Positions 1-12,255 are shown, counted from the stretch's first letter. The stretch: DNA of 64,000 bases from Holothuria scabra (GCA_037179385.1 CM074179.1:71695683-71759682), one strand, 5' to 3'. The notes: generated from the letters alone by a model not told the origin. Translations and numbers: made by a program.

Positions 1-1150
1 TGATTATAGGTTATGAAAAGGCCCTGAAGGTTAACATCTTATCATGTTTTGAATAATCACAAACTTTTAGTGTGCTGGATTGATGTGTTGTGCCAAAACC
101 TCATTAGGCCTGTTCCATGAGAAGTTACCCTAGGCATTGTCTTAAGAAGTGTGATTTTAGCAAACTTGTCTATTATGTCGTTCCAAACTCAGTAAACGAG
201 CAAGCTCTGTAAAAATGGCTGGCCAGGAACTTTGGCTAAATTGTGCCCATTAACTTCCCGCAACATGTAAGCAAAGGATAAACAAGACTTCAGAATGATC
301 TTCAGTATCTCTGAGGTCATGTAATGTTATTTTCCACTTATGTTACAGTTAAGAGGTAATAACGGCAAACATTACATCTGGTGAAGCGGGTAAGCTACTA
401 ACGTTATTATAATGAATTTCTACAAAACATTGATCTGTGCGAATAACATTTTGTTTTGAAAATTAAGGCAAATTTAATTTTAATATGCTAACCTGTAGTT
501 GTTTGTGAATTGTTCACTACTTGGCATTTCTTTCTTTAGAAAGTTCACTAGAAATTAGAACCTTAGTTGTCTCTCCTACAGTCCTTAGTTTTGTCCACAT
601 GATTGTTGTTATGCATGGTGTCAAATCATCTACTATGCACTTTTGAAAATTTTCATTTCATTTGCAAGAATCATAAAGGAAATGTAATGTCAATTATTTG
701 CTTCAAAAATTTTCCAGTAATAAATCGTGTTGTTGCAAGGATTCCAAATAAAAGACTTTTGTGTGTTTTGTTCTCGTGTAATGGAATTTTATTCATTATA
801 TGTAACTTTCCTACAGCTACCCGTATATTAACTTGACTCATGGGCAGAATTATCTCCGTTTGTTGCAATATGCCTTTTATAAGATGCAAAAACACTACAG
901 CAACATGTGCAAATAGCCTCTCTTATCCATATCACCAGCCAGAAAAGATTCATAGGACAGTAATTAATTTATTCGGAGGAATGTTTCAGCTTGATAGCAT
1001 AGTCAGTTCTGTAGTACAACTGCAGTGAAACGCAGTAGCTGTTGAAGTTGCGCAGGAAAGGCAGATTAAGAAGGGACTTCGATGAGTTTTTCACAGCAGA
1101 TGGCATGAAGTTGCAGTGGATTGACGGTAAAAAGAAAATCTGTTTGACTG
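1..1150. other. spacer without recognised gene
   Basis: AT-rich sequence with stops in all frames apart from short, featureless open stretches. Terminal exons of the minus-strand NLR gene could lie here or beyond the window edge, but I could not identify one. Confidence 0.5.
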
Positions 1151-1157
1151 CACACAG

Positions 1158-1525
1158 TTTCTGTCTACCGACAGTAGTTTGTGTTAGCAAATGATATGGA
1201 CAGAATCGTTATGTAACAGAAAACGTCTGTTAAAAGTAACAGCAATTTTCTGTTCACCAACAGACTTTGTTCTAGTAACAAATTGACAGCCCATTTTCTG
1301 TGTCCCAACAGATATTGTGGTGTAAGCAGTACAGAGTAGTTCTGTTTGGTTACACACAATTTCTGTCTGCCGACAGTACTTTGTGCTAGCAAGTGATGGA
1401 CAGAACACGTTATGTTACAGAAAAGGTCTGTTAAAAGTAACAGAGATTTTCTGTTCACCAACAGACTTTGTGCTAGTAACCGATTGACAATACATTTTCT
1501 GTTTTCCAACAGAGAAATTTTTTAC
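1158..1525. repeat. tandem repeat, about 201-bp period, rich in CTGTT/AACAG
   Basis: Just under two units. TTTCTGTCTACCGACAG at 1158 recurs as TTTCTGTCTGCCGACAG at 1360, and TTTCTGTTCACCAACAG at 1247 recurs at 1448. Each unit has several smaller CTGTT...AACAG palindromes spaced about 40-60 bp apart, so the 201-bp unit itself arose from a shorter one. Confidence 0.8.
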
Positions 1526-1604
1526 AGTGATAAAGATAACTGAGCTTGCTAACCAGCCAAAAGTACCAAATGTCCCGACTGGTATAATATTGCATACATT
1601 TTAC

Positions 1605-1684
1605 CTAAGCGTGAAACGTCTTCAAGAACGGGACGTAGCCTATCAGGGATGTTGATTCTCTTTGGGAGAAGACAGTAACGGAAC
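1605..1684 (-). CDS. probable further LRR-like exon of the NLR gene
   Basis: An 80-bp exon with a good acceptor (TTTTCCTCTCGCAG|) and donor (TTAG|GTAAAA). Its first base completes the GA left by the upstream exon to a Glu codon. The 26 codons that follow give FRYCLLPKRINIPDRLRP and VLEDVSRL, in the style of a leucine-rich repeat continuing from RKLE. The intron would be 3.3 kb, and other exons in it may have been missed. Phase and motif agree but the exon is short, so this is probable only. Confidence 0.5.
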
Positions 1685-4600
1685 CTGCGAGAGGAAAACA
1701 TAAATTTAACTCCTTTAACGTAAGTTTTATGAAATACAACATCATGGGTCTTAAATGATAACGGTGCATGAGAAAAATTTTGCCAAACCATGCTTAACAA
1801 AAACAACTTCTAAATGTATACAACGACATTCAAACATGGCTATTGTTAAACTGAATGTTTTACCAATGTTTAAAAAACATTCAACTGGTTGCCCTGTCCT
1901 TTTCGTAACATTTTTCAGGTCCATTAAAACGCAAATGATATCATAGAATTTTATACTAATATTTATGTATTAATTCAATTTGTAATCAATTGCAATAAAT
2001 GGATTTAAAATATTAAAAGTCTGGGCTAACGTGGCACAAGCGGAATTGTTGAGGCCAAAAACTGCTAAAGGTTGGGCAAACCATGATGATTTCCAAAATT
2101 ATGTTGCCAACTATATTTAGCAAAATATGTGGACATTCAATTACTAATAGTCTCTTTGCACAAGTTAAAATGTTCACGTCAATACAAAATAAATGAATAT
2201 TTCATAGAGATAAAAAATACCAGAAACAATGCACCACTTTTATTTTCCAAGCAAAACGCTGGGTCTGTATGACCCTTCCGTCTGTCCTTGTTATCTAGCC
2301 ATTGAAAACATCCGTCATTACTTTTTGAAACATTTTCCAAAACTGACAATTTTACAATTTTAGTTAGGCAAATTTTTTTTCCTGAAAACTTTGAAGTGGA
2401 GATGGAGACAAATTTTCTTCCATAGGCAACACGAATGTGTCACTTAGTCGAATAACTTCCAGACGCGGATGTAGGATTTTTCGTTAGGGGGGACAGTCGA
2501 TCATCTGCCCGAACGAATATCTAAGCGGAGCGCCACCATCAGTTGGCGAGGAACGTACAGGAAATTTCGAAAAATCGCGACCACTCAGATAGCCGAAAAG
2601 TGCATTTCCCAGGCTTGTAAGTAGAACCTAAGCAGTCTTTACTTTGAGTTTTTACTTGCCAAAAAATGTTCCTTCAATTAAAAGTGAGAAAATTGCAAAA
2701 ACTTGCCTCATGAACTAAACCAAAATTTACTTGATCTTGATTTAAGCTAAGATGACTCTTTAAACACTTTTGATGAAAAATCTTTCCAGAAATATGTCGT
2801 TATGTTATAGGTCCGGAAAAAAGTGGTCTAAAGATGAGGAATACAAGGAACGGAGAGCAGAATCTTTCCCTTTTAATTTTGAATAAAAATTCGTCACAAC
2901 TTATAGTTTTATGAACGTAAAAAAAACTGAAAGAATTGAATTTTAGGGTCTCCTTGCAACAGCTTCAAAGACGATGGTGAAAATATCTGACTAAGAATAA
3001 GATGTACTGCTGTAAGATTCATATTTGAGATGGCAGTTGCTTTTTGAAACATACTACACCATTGTCATGTGCATGACAGATAAACATTTTTAATCGCTTT
3101 GCGTTATCATTGATTTCATTAGTGGCATTTACACTCGGTCCCCATCTCTCGGGATAGCAGAATTTTTCCATAATACATTGTAAAAGGAAAAATACTAGTA
3201 AAATTACATTTATGGTAGAAACCATTCTAATTAAGCACTCAGTCGACTCTCTCATTAAAAATTACTTTGTAACTTTTAGTGACCATGAGAGCTCTGGCAA
3301 AGATTAGTTTATTGTTAATTTTAATAAGAATTACTCAAAATATATTGATAAGCATACACATCCGGGGGGGGGGGCGTAAAATAAGATCAAATGCAACAGA
3401 CATTATAATAACTTGTTTCCAATGATAATATATTCGTTGGAAAAGTTACATTAAAACACATATATTTCGTCATATTTCTTGAGCTTACTATCAACAAAAC
3501 TTTCCAAAAAGCAAAGCCATCATGAAAATAATTTTTCCCTCATTAACACTTAAGGCTATAAGCAAAAGAGCATAGTTCATAGTTTGAAATTCTATTATCG
3601 ATGATGCGTAGCCTATGGACATTTTCACGGTTCTTTTGTTTTTCCATGACGAGTGTGTGGTAACATTAACGAGGATTTCCGTTGATTACAAAACTCCAAA
3701 TCCGATGAATCCAAACAGCAGATGGATTGGAGAAAAGGTTTAGTGTTCCACATAAAGCGTGGTCCGACATAGGGTTGAGACCTTCGATATCACTCTATTG
3801 ACATTTTATCGGAAAACTTGAAACTGTGTGTTCTACTTTGCTATTAGTTTGTAACAATTAAAATTACATAGATTAAAAATTATAACATTATACACCATTA
3901 TGTAGTAAAAAGTAGGCTAAATGATCTATTTATCAAAGTAAAAAAAAAGCTTTGGAAAATTTTAGGGGGTGGGCCGCGAGCCGACTTCCCCTACCTTGAC
4001 CGATTCTAAATGAATTTTAGTATTGGACAAATGATTTGTACTTGAAGGCTACGTGTTGGTAACTGTGGAAAGATTGTCGACAAAGAGGGAATTGCATTTT
4101 TAAGGCAAAAGTATTGCCTACATTACAGCAGATGTAATTTCCAGATTAGTCTGAATTAACTTTTCGCGCTTGAAATACACCTCCCTCGAGACCCTAAAAA
4201 TAAATGTAGATTAACTCCGTTGGTGAAAAAAATCATTCCCTTCGTCAAATTAAGATTGGGTAAAAAACAACTCCATACACCTCTCCACATGGCAGCGCCA
4301 ATGGTAATCAAATGTAAGAAGATGTGCGCGCGGCATGGTTCATGTGATGGAAACTGCATGAAAACCACACGCCGTCCAACACCTCTGATTTGCCTTCACC
4401 CAAAAATACGAGAACAGCGACTAGTAATTGCTGTCATTTTTGCTGTCAAATTTGTATATGCACATTCATCCCATATATTTCTGAACAATTTGCAGTTGAT
4501 CCATTGTACATTGAATGGAACACTTTATTACAAATGAAAGTTCAAGGCTAAAAATGACTGATTAGACGTACCTACGTAGCAATTCCCGTTTTCGAAGCTT

Positions 4601-7600
4601 TTAAAACGTATTCTACGTTCCCGTCAACTAATGGTGCCAGTCTGCCTGGACGATGGGAACAAGACGCGTAAAATAATCAGCACTTCCAATACACAATGCA
4701 TTTCTCAATTAATTCGACCCAACTTCCGTATGATTACGAAAATTATAGAAATGAAACTGCATAGTTGTTAATATAAGTTAATATTTCTCGAATTAACTAT
4801 CTTGATAACTTAGGATTTGGCTTCTTGATTCCTTCTTTTCGTTATTGGTTTAGCGTATTTGATCTTTTTGACACGGTATCGTTAAAGCTCTGTTTGTTGA
4901 AGTGACTAGTATTTCCCTTTAGTCTGTATCACTTCAATTTCAGTTTTTAACATCAGTTTCAATATTTACAGGATAATTCTACTAGTACAAACTTCTATAG
5001 TGTGTGCAATTTTTGAAAAGTAATACTCACTCAAGTTTCCTAACCTCCTCACACTTTGCTGAATACTGTAAGATGCTTAGAGTCTCGTCCTCTGTAAATC
5101 TACGACCGTACTCATGTATCCGTAACTTTCTCAGTGGACTTCTAAGGACTGGCAAGGTCAGATTAGATGGTTTCACAACAAGATTCCCCGAAGAGTCTAA
5201 GGGATCATCGAGACAATCATACAGCCACAATGTGTCAACTGGAATCTGATATCAATATCAAGGTAAATCAAGAAAGACCAAGCTTAAGAAAATGAAATAC
5301 AGTTTTTGGTTACCATATCATAGAAATCGTTTTAAATGATAATAACGATATATCTAAGTCTTTGTTTCTCAAATTATCATCAATCCCCTCCACTGCAAGA
5401 AAATCATTCGTAAATAGTTGGTTTACCTACAAACATGTAAATACCAACCTTGCAGAAAACAGGAACCAGGTTTACACACGAGAAAATTTACTAAGTGAAC
5501 ATTTGGCTGTCACTTGCCACATGAAAAACCCGGGACTATAAGATACTCCACATTGACTAAGTCCACATCCACGAGGACATACATGTTTTCAAGAAGACCA
5601 CATTCACCTTTCGCAAACTTTAGTTCACCTAGGTTGGTGAGATTGAAGAACTTACTACAATGAGGTTTTTCCTTTGCTTTAAATCTTTTTAAGGTTAAAT
5701 TTTAGTTTTTAAATTTTTTATGTAATACGCATAAATCGTGACTGGCGAGACGACGGTTACTAACCTCACAATGAGAAGCAAAATCTATCATGGCCAAAGT
5801 AGACTTCTGAAGCATAAAGCTGTCTGTGTTCCGAATGTAACGTTCCCGTAATTTTGAGAGAATGGTGACTGTCTCTCGAATCGTCTCAAGTTTGCCACCC
5901 CATTCTGTAATACACAGTAGTGTGTATTTGTCATAACGTTCCTTTTCTCCTAGGTGTTTAATAATCTTCAATGCTGCGTCTCCGTTCAAACCACATGCGA
6001 ACCTGTACAGATAATTAACGTCGTCGGGATCCAGATTTGTTAGTAGATGTGTCGTATTATCATTATCGGAACCTTTAATTCCTTCCATGTTTGATAGTCT
6101 TCTGCGCTTGCGCCAAGGTTCGAACTCTGTCTCGGGCTGTGCGGCTACCACCTTTACGTAATTAGCTGCGTACCATTCAGCAAACAATTTATGAAAAAAT
6201 CTTGTTTCTGTGTAACTCTCGAAATTGTCAAGATCGGTGACTTCCTCTTCAACCAAAATTCCGATGCTAATGTATTCCCTATAAAGTTCCTCACCGATAT
6301 CATCTATTAGTTTCTCCTTCCGCCAAGCTATCTGTTGGCCTTTACTAAGTCCATCAAATGCTATCTTATCTAACTTACTGTGGTCCATTTCCTTTTTCTT
6401 GTTCTTGTTCTGTTTATTTTTATTGTCCTTGTGAAACTGAAACCATTTGATAATTCTTCCGAAAAGTTTTGTAACAGTCTGCATATTTAAGGAACATTGG
6501 TTGTCATTTACCATGCAACAAACCATTGCAAAGAACAAAGGAATCTTAGTCAAATCAGCAGCAACTGGATTTTCTTTGATCAATTTGGTGATTTTAGTAG
6601 CTACGTCGGGACAATCTGAGGCAACTAAGTTTCGAATGTACTTCTCCCTTGAATCTTCGTCAAATCCACACAACCGGAAAAGTCTGTTTCTCTTGTTGCC
6701 ATGGTCAGGAGGCAAACACGATGTTCTTGTTGTCAAAACAACGTCATATTCTTGACACATTTCTTCACAGTTGATGAGTTCGATTGCAGTATCATCCTTT
6801 CCTCTGTCAGGACATTCATCGTACCCGTCCAAAAGAATGATTGTCGAGGAGAAGTCAAGAATATTCTGGATGTCACATTCCGTCAATTTTGAATCTTTTG
6901 GTAAAAGATACCTCTTAACTGCTCCATTGATGGTATTTTCGTCTTTAAATTGCCTCAGGTGCAGTAAAACTAAAACCTGGAAATTATTCATTGGTGATAT
7001 TTCCTGGCACCAGTCATGTGCTATCTTCAGGGCGAGCGTTGATTTCCCGCAGCCTGGTTCCCCAATTAAAATGCGCCTTTTAGATGATATGATGTCAGGT
7101 TCAGTAAAGAGAGCACGGTAGTTCTTTAACTGTATCCACCTTTCACTCTTTCTGCTTCCATCGTCTTTTCGAAATTCAATCTTGCTTTCAACGAAGAGCT
7201 TGTCAAAGGTATTTCTGGTTGGAAACGGAGAGTGTTGAATTTTGCCGCAAAGCCGTAAGTATTTAGTCTTAAGTTGTGCTAGTAGTTGTGATCTCTTCTC
7301 TGTGAGAAATTGGAGAACAAGTCATTATTTAGTTTATGCTATCGTTACACCGAAGGTAGTAGTTACTTCCATTGAAAATAAAACCGCTTTTGGGAGATTT
7401 GAGGGAGTTTTTACGGACCCTTTTTTTAAAGTCGAAACTTACGTGTAGTCTTTTGAACATTTCGTGTAATGATAATTGTTGCTACGAAAGATCGTTTAAT
7501 TGTAAGAAAAAAAGACCAACACTTAAACCAAAAATCGCAAATTGAAAGATTGTGAAATTTCGGATGACATTTGAAGATAAAAAACATTCCAAACTCGTCA

Positions 7601-8691
7601 CATTTTCACTGAGTTATCATTATATTAATATTGCTCAAACCTAGTGGCTTCATTGAAATATGTTACAGAAACTACGTATGAAATGATAATCATGAAATAT
7701 ACCATTGGCAATGAAAAAAGAGGGATCTCAGATTACATAAAAGTGGCATGTTGGGCTATTCTTTTGAATATAACTTTTACCTTACCCCTAAATGAACCTT
7801 CATCATTGTGTTGTAGAATCTGCTTCAGACTAAAACGGCACCCTTCAAGAAGTAAGTTTGAACACAAAGTCATTTAAGAATCAAACAGAGCCAGGAAACG
7901 GAAACCATACAAAGTTACCGAACAAGTCAAGGCAGGGATACATTATACCGGAGCAGTGCACTATCTCACTACCTAAACGATTCAAGCTCAAATGCGACTA
8001 TAGGAAATGAAAGAGAGGTAAACATTCTCTACCAATGAAGAAGGGGTTACTTAGGCTGTCAATATTAAGCGTACAATCTCTTTTAGATTCCAGAATGCAG
8101 ACAGCGAACGTAGCAATAACAAATTTATAACATAAATAGAAATGAAAATGTCAGTGACAATGACAACGACAATGACACTGACAATGACAACTACAATAAC
8201 AATAACAATAATCGTGATAATAATAATGGACCCTTTTGCAGCTACAGACAAATGCAGATTTTATTTTAACAGGTTCTATTTGATGAAGTTTATCAGAAAC
8301 GCTTTGCAATTTAGTGAACATTTCGTAAATCATGAACATGATAAAGCCTTTTTTTCTTATAGTTTTCTTTCTATCCTTTTTTATCAAATGACATGAAGCA
8401 TACCTTCCAGGGTAGAAGAATTCTGGCGTTTAACATTCCTATCAAACGATTTGCTAACTTCCTTTAAAATCCCTTCAAGTTCCAAAGAATTTAAAGCTTC
8501 TTTCAGTTGTTCTATGTTTAAGGGGGAAATGATTCCCCTCTCTTGAAGCAACAGTGTCAAAGCACGTTCACCAGTGGTATCTCGTTTAACTTTGTCCACA
8601 GCGGCAGCATCAAGATCTAATACTGTTGCTAAAGCAATCTTGTTCTCGTGATTTAGATGTCTATCCAAATCGATGAGAAATCTTCCGAAGC
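1605..8691 (-). CDS. NLR-type receptor gene (DED-like, NACHT, LRR-like), partial
   Basis: Four exons read in order on the minus strand: 8691-8404, 7299-5765, 5245-5031 and probably 1684-1605. Every junction has AG/GT ends and keeps the frame (phases 1, 0, 2). The product, about 705 residues as seen, has a death-effector-like domain, a NACHT NTPase with Walker A GEPGCGKST and Walker B LLDGYDE, a winged-helix-like segment, then leucine-rich sequence. NLRs of this kind are cytosolic sensors that oligomerise on ATP binding and signal through death-fold contacts; NLRs are greatly expanded in echinoderms. The start-codon exon was not found above 8691, nor the terminal exon below 1605, so both ends are missing. 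No frameshift or stop is seen inside the exons, so it may be functional. The ligand cannot be told from sequence. Confidence 0.8.
1700..5000. other. presumed NLR intron, no other exon recognised
   Basis: Mostly AT-rich unique sequence. It contains one copy of a dispersed repeat near 2521-2612 and a run of 11 G at 3364-3374. The open frames here have no recognisable domain. Small LRR exons could be hidden. Confidence 0.4.
2521..2612 (+). repeat. dispersed repeat (GCGGAGCGCCACC family), copy a
   Basis: Contains AGCGGAGCGCCACC, then TTGGCGAGGAACG, then a TTTCGAAAAATCGCG stretch and CAGATAGCCGAAAAG. The same order recurs inverted at 15503-15578 and 15636-15720, and in part in the same orientation at 38680-38770. 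It is probably a mobile-element remnant of unknown class. Confidence 0.6.
5031..5245 (-). CDS. NLR exon: start of leucine-rich C-terminal region
   Basis: A 215-bp exon (71 codons plus two bases) with acceptor ATATCAG| and strong donor GA|GTGAGT. It encodes IPVDTLWLYDCLDD, then VLRSPLRKLRIHEYGRRF and LSILQYSAKCEEVRKL. This is the leucine-rich style seen after the NACHT module in echinoderm NLRs; that family comparison is from general knowledge. It follows the NACHT exon in phase 0. The short plus-strand reading at 5004-5249 is only its antisense shadow. Confidence 0.72.
5765..7299 (-). CDS. NLR exon: NACHT ATPase
   Basis: A 1,535-bp exon. The acceptor follows a TTCTCCAATTTCTCACAG tract; the donor is GAG|GTTAGT, although the frame stays open beyond it to a stop at 5702. 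Counting from the DED exon, Walker A GEPGCGKST lies near residues 175-183, Walker B LLDGYDE near 251-257, and a sensor-like VVLTTRTS near 282-289. IPLFFAMVC and FFHKLFAEWYAANY correspond to conserved NLR helices after the nucleotide site. A lysine/asparagine-rich low-complexity stretch near residues 386-400 (KNKQNKNKKK) interrupts the helical region. All catalytic signatures are intact. If the 5765 donor were unused, the protein would end 20 residues later. Confidence 0.88.
8146..8228. repeat. microsatellite, TGACAA-like
   Basis: Imperfect hexamer/trinucleotide array (TGACAATGACAACGACAATG and similar, passing into AATAACAATAAT) in the intron between the DED and NACHT exons. Confidence 0.85.
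8404..8691 (-). CDS. NLR exon: death-effector-like domain
   Basis: A 288-bp exon encoding 95 whole codons. The acceptor is a pyrimidine-rich stretch ending ACAAG and the donor is GAAG|GTATGC. The protein has the helical pattern of a DED: FGRFLIDLDRHL near the start and LLLQERGIISPLNIEQLKEA in the second half, which resembles the L-x-E-x-G-x-(I/L)-S-x-x-N-(L/I)-x-x-L-K-E part of FADD/caspase-8 DEDs. The charged RxDL motif of classical DEDs is not kept (LELEGIL stands there). It splices in phase 1 to the NACHT exon. A general death-fold call is safer than a strict DED call. Confidence 0.7.
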
Positions 8692-8771
8692 CTTGTGAAA
8701 TGAATGAAAAGAGCAATTAAATAATTACTTCAATACTTCACGCGACAGCTTAGGAAGAATGCATAATATAC

Positions 8772-8807
8772 CTAGACATTCATTTATATACATCTATATA
8801 TAAATAG

Positions 8808-8850
<43 letters not shown>

Positions 8851-8963
8851 AACACTTAATATTTAGTGTTTGTATTATTACGTGCTCCGAAATGTCAACC
8901 GGCCCAGCGGCCATGTTTTCTTTTGTAATTTTTTGTATGGAGCATATGTGGATTTCATCATCC

Positions 8964-9056
<93 letters not shown>
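8772..9056. repeat. (TA)n microsatellites, two blocks
   Basis: One TA-rich tract runs to about 8848 and a purer one spans about 8968-9056, separated by 120 bp of ordinary sequence. The Tyr/Ile open frames across them are artefacts. Confidence 0.9.
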
Positions 9057-9220
9057 GTTATACGGAAGTTTAGATGTGACGACGTTGCCACTTCTAAATG
9101 TAGAAACTGAAGAAATGGGAAGCGGACACAGTCGCATAATTTTTTCTTGTAATATTCGTCTAAAATTGGCAACCTTTGCCTTAGTAAGAAAGACGATATC
9201 ACAAAATCATAAAAAAAACT

Positions 9221-9298
9221 GAGGTCCGAGCTGGGTTTGAACCAACGACCTACTGTTTAACGTGCACTCTATACCAACTGAGCCTTCAGAACTCTGCT
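9221..9298 (-). other. tRNA-like sequence, probably pseudogene or SINE head
   Basis: On the minus strand there is a D-arm-like GGCTCAGTTGGTATAGAGTG and a T-arm GTTGGTTCAAACCCAGC whose stem pairs fully. The possible acceptor halves GTTCTGA and TCGGACC pair with one mismatch and one wobble. The anticodon arm is about 4 nt too short and does not form a stem, so I do not call a working tRNA. Both internal polymerase III promoter boxes look intact. Confidence 0.45.
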
Positions 9299-9299
9299 G

Positions 9300-11030
9300 G
9301 AAGAACTGTTCAATCTCAAGTGAAGGTAATGGCGAGCATCTGCATTAGTTCAGAAGTAACATTAATGATATAACCAAAGGCAAAATGAGGTTATTGAGAT
9401 ACGAAAGGTCTAAAAGGAAGCAAATCACATTTTACAACGTAAATTGCAAGTCCAGAAGATTCCTCATAAAGGCTAAGACTCTGCAAGCGATTGCTCCGAG
9501 CCATCCAAAGTGCAGTTAATGTCGTCGGAATATTGCAGTATCTTTACTTCATTGTTATCAATTGATATTCCTTTATCAAATCATTTTGCAGCACTTTCAA
9601 GGCTAAGGTTTCAGCAGTCAATAAAAATAAGTGTGATTTCAAAGAACATTTCTGCCTTACAATTACCCGTAATGGAAAACGATCTGATAAATTATCATTA
9701 TATAGGATACATATAAAATATATATAAAATATCTTTACCCAATTCTGGATGCTTTCACCGAACTGGAAGTGACACAGGCATATATGAATACAGTTTCACC
9801 CAAGCTTATCGACCGCCTTCTCGAAATGAAAGGTAAAAACCAAAACGGGAAGCCTTTTCCCAGAGATTAAGTCAATTAAATCGACAACGTAATTAATCTT
9901 TTTTACCTAAAAACGATTTTTGAGGAATCCATTTTGTTGCCACCCAATACAATTCTGCAAGACAGGTTTAAAGCGCGAGGCAATAGCCTTAAAGAGACTC
10001 ATTGAGTTGGTTCATGGAATTAAGAAATTCATGAAATTCAATTTTTTTTCCAGACATGTTAAGTTTTTTCACATACCAATGACAAATGGTCCAACTAAGA
10101 CAATCTCGGTCCATATCCTACATACAAATACCTGGTTTATGAGTGAGTACTTAACTGATCAATTCGGTCTTCAAAAGTTTGTGACCAGACACTTTTCAGG
10201 TCACAACAAAACAAAATTCAAAATTTTAACTTCACCCGTAACTATTGGATATGAAACTTGACTTGTTATACTGACTTTGAGCAGTATCATGTGGTAGTGA
10301 CCCTTTATTACTCTCAATTAGTTATTGATATCAACGCAATGTGTCCTTTAAAACCAATTTTGTATTCAGTATTTAGCAAGTGTAATGTATCCTTTATTTA
10401 AGATAAAACGGTGATCCCTGTTCGGTCACAGTCTTTTTTTTTCGTTTGCAGTTCCTCTTCCCTTACCCTGATAATCCTCTTCTACACTGGCCATGCTGTT
10501 CATCCGAGCGAAGACTCGATAAAAACGGAATCTATAGAAGTTGTTAATTAACTAGTTGCGACCATGCTGATATGAAAAATCACCGTCTTGGAAAACGGAG
10601 AGAAACCATTTCCTAATGCATTAGAATAATAAAGAGAGAAACTACACATTCAACTTACACAGTGTCAAAAATGGCTGAAAATTTACCGGACAAGAAATAA
10701 AGAGGAACATAAGATTACGGAATAATACTGGCAAATATTATCCAGTAATTTTCTTTATTCTTCATTTGTTTCTTTATTACAATTTTTTCTGATCTGTTCA
10801 AGTTATTTTATACAGATTTTTGAAAGTGCGACTGTTGAGCTGTCTAAAAAGAAATAGCAAAACAGGGTTATTAACTGATGGTTAGTTAACAAGTTACTAC
10901 ATTTCTATGGCGGATTTCTTGCTTTTACAATATGTATTATCAATACACCACCAATATAGCAAATTAAAAGAGCTTTATTTGAATAAGGTACAACCAATGA
11001 CCGTCAATATCGTTCAATAAGTAAATAAGT
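9300..11030. other. spacer without recognised gene
   Basis: AT-rich sequence. The longest open stretch (9920-10261, plus) has no recognisable motif and no clear splice sites. Confidence 0.5.
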
Positions 11031-11038
11031 ACCGGGCG

Positions 11039-11126
11039 AATTAGCCTACTTAATATTGTAATTAGCCTACTTAATATTGTAATAAGCCTACTTAATATTG
11101 TAATTAGCCTACTTAATATTTAAATG
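11039..11126 (+). repeat. tandem repeat, 21-bp unit, four copies
   Basis: ATTAGCCTACTTAATATTGT is repeated four times; one unit has AATAAGCC in place of AATTAGCC, and the last copy runs into unique sequence. Confidence 0.92.
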
Positions 11127-11470
11127 TAGAACATTTTACGAACAATGTACCACATTTCGTAAGCAGCGACATATTTTACCCAACCTTGGCACATACCCGT
11201 CTCCTTTGCAATAGATGAATGCGATTAGCGCTTGTTTTTAGTAACTGTAGGCAGCCATAAATGAGGTCCATCAGCCTTTAATCGTCTTCATTTGTGCCTA
11301 GGTGAATTTTGAATCCTCATATTCAGTGAAGTTGAGAAAATCAAGATAAACTTTAGTGTACAACCATCAATGGAACAGGTAAGGAAGAAAATTTAAAAAT
11401 TAAAGGTGATGGACCCCAGTAATGGCCGACTAAAATCAGACCATCACAACCTGACCGGATTCGTCTATAC

Positions 11471-12255
11471 CAGTGATTCCCAACGTGGGCGCTACCGCCC
11501 GTGGAGGCTTTTGAAGATGCCAAGGGGGAGGTAAGGGCTAAGAGGCGGTAGGGGGTGTTTGCAAGAAATGAAACCGACAAATTCTTCAGTCAAAACATTA
11601 AAAATTAGAAATAATTACAAATCAAGCAACGTAACAGACTACAAACCAGTTGGAGAGGATATATGGGACTCTGTCTTCCAAACATTGAACCAGACATCAA
11701 CAAGTAGGTAAAGCCACACCAAGCTCAGGGGAGCAACTGATTTTTTGATATCGTGACACTTAGAGGTATGACCGTCATGCCCCTCAGACACTGCAGACAA
11801 TACCTGCAATAATCGTGATATTTGTATTCAGGTTGTCCAACTAAAATTCTGAAGACACTTCGAAAAAGGCATGTTGGTATTTAAATAACTTTTGTTTTGC
11901 GGACTTTTTTTCTGATGGGAGGGGGCATTGTTGACAGACCTCTGATGTCCAGTTCAATATATACGCATCTAGGTTTCGAGACAAAGGACAAATTCAAGTT
12001 ATGAACCGTCCACCTAGTGGTGCTGCAAAAAACAGAACCGAAAAACTGGGACTCAATACTGTAAATAAAGGACCAATTATGTACCTTTGTTTAATACTGT
12101 TATATGCTTTGGCTCAAGTTGTCATGGTTATGAAGAAAAATTCAGAAGATTATTGATTAGTACTTTTTTTTCTTGTTTGATGGACTGTATGTGGCGTTTG
12201 AACAAAACCAATTGACCAAAGGGGGCGCCGTGCTGAAAAAGGTTGGGAAACACAG
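11471..12255. mobile_element. non-autonomous hAT-type DNA transposon, 785 bp
   Basis: The left end is CAGTGATTCCCAACG and the right end, read inverted, is CTGTGTTTCCCAACC, so the termini match over about 14 bp. They are flanked by an exact 8-bp target duplication, GTCTATAC, at 11463-11470 and 12256-12263. An 8-bp duplication with CAGTG-type ends is characteristic of the hAT superfamily. No transposase frame is present, so it would have been moved in trans. The perfect duplication suggests a fairly recent insertion. Confidence 0.88.

Noticed and set aside
5004..5249. Plus-strand open frame of 81 codons
   Set aside because: Antisense of the LRR-like NLR exon; no motif of its own.
6447..7121. 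Plus-strand open frames at 6447-6755, 6701-6892 and 6771-7121
   Set aside because: Antisense shadows of the NACHT exon, whose minus-strand reading has clear motifs.
8780..9202. Open frames of Tyr/Ile repeats
   Set aside because: They are translations of (TA)n microsatellites, open in several frames at once on both strands.
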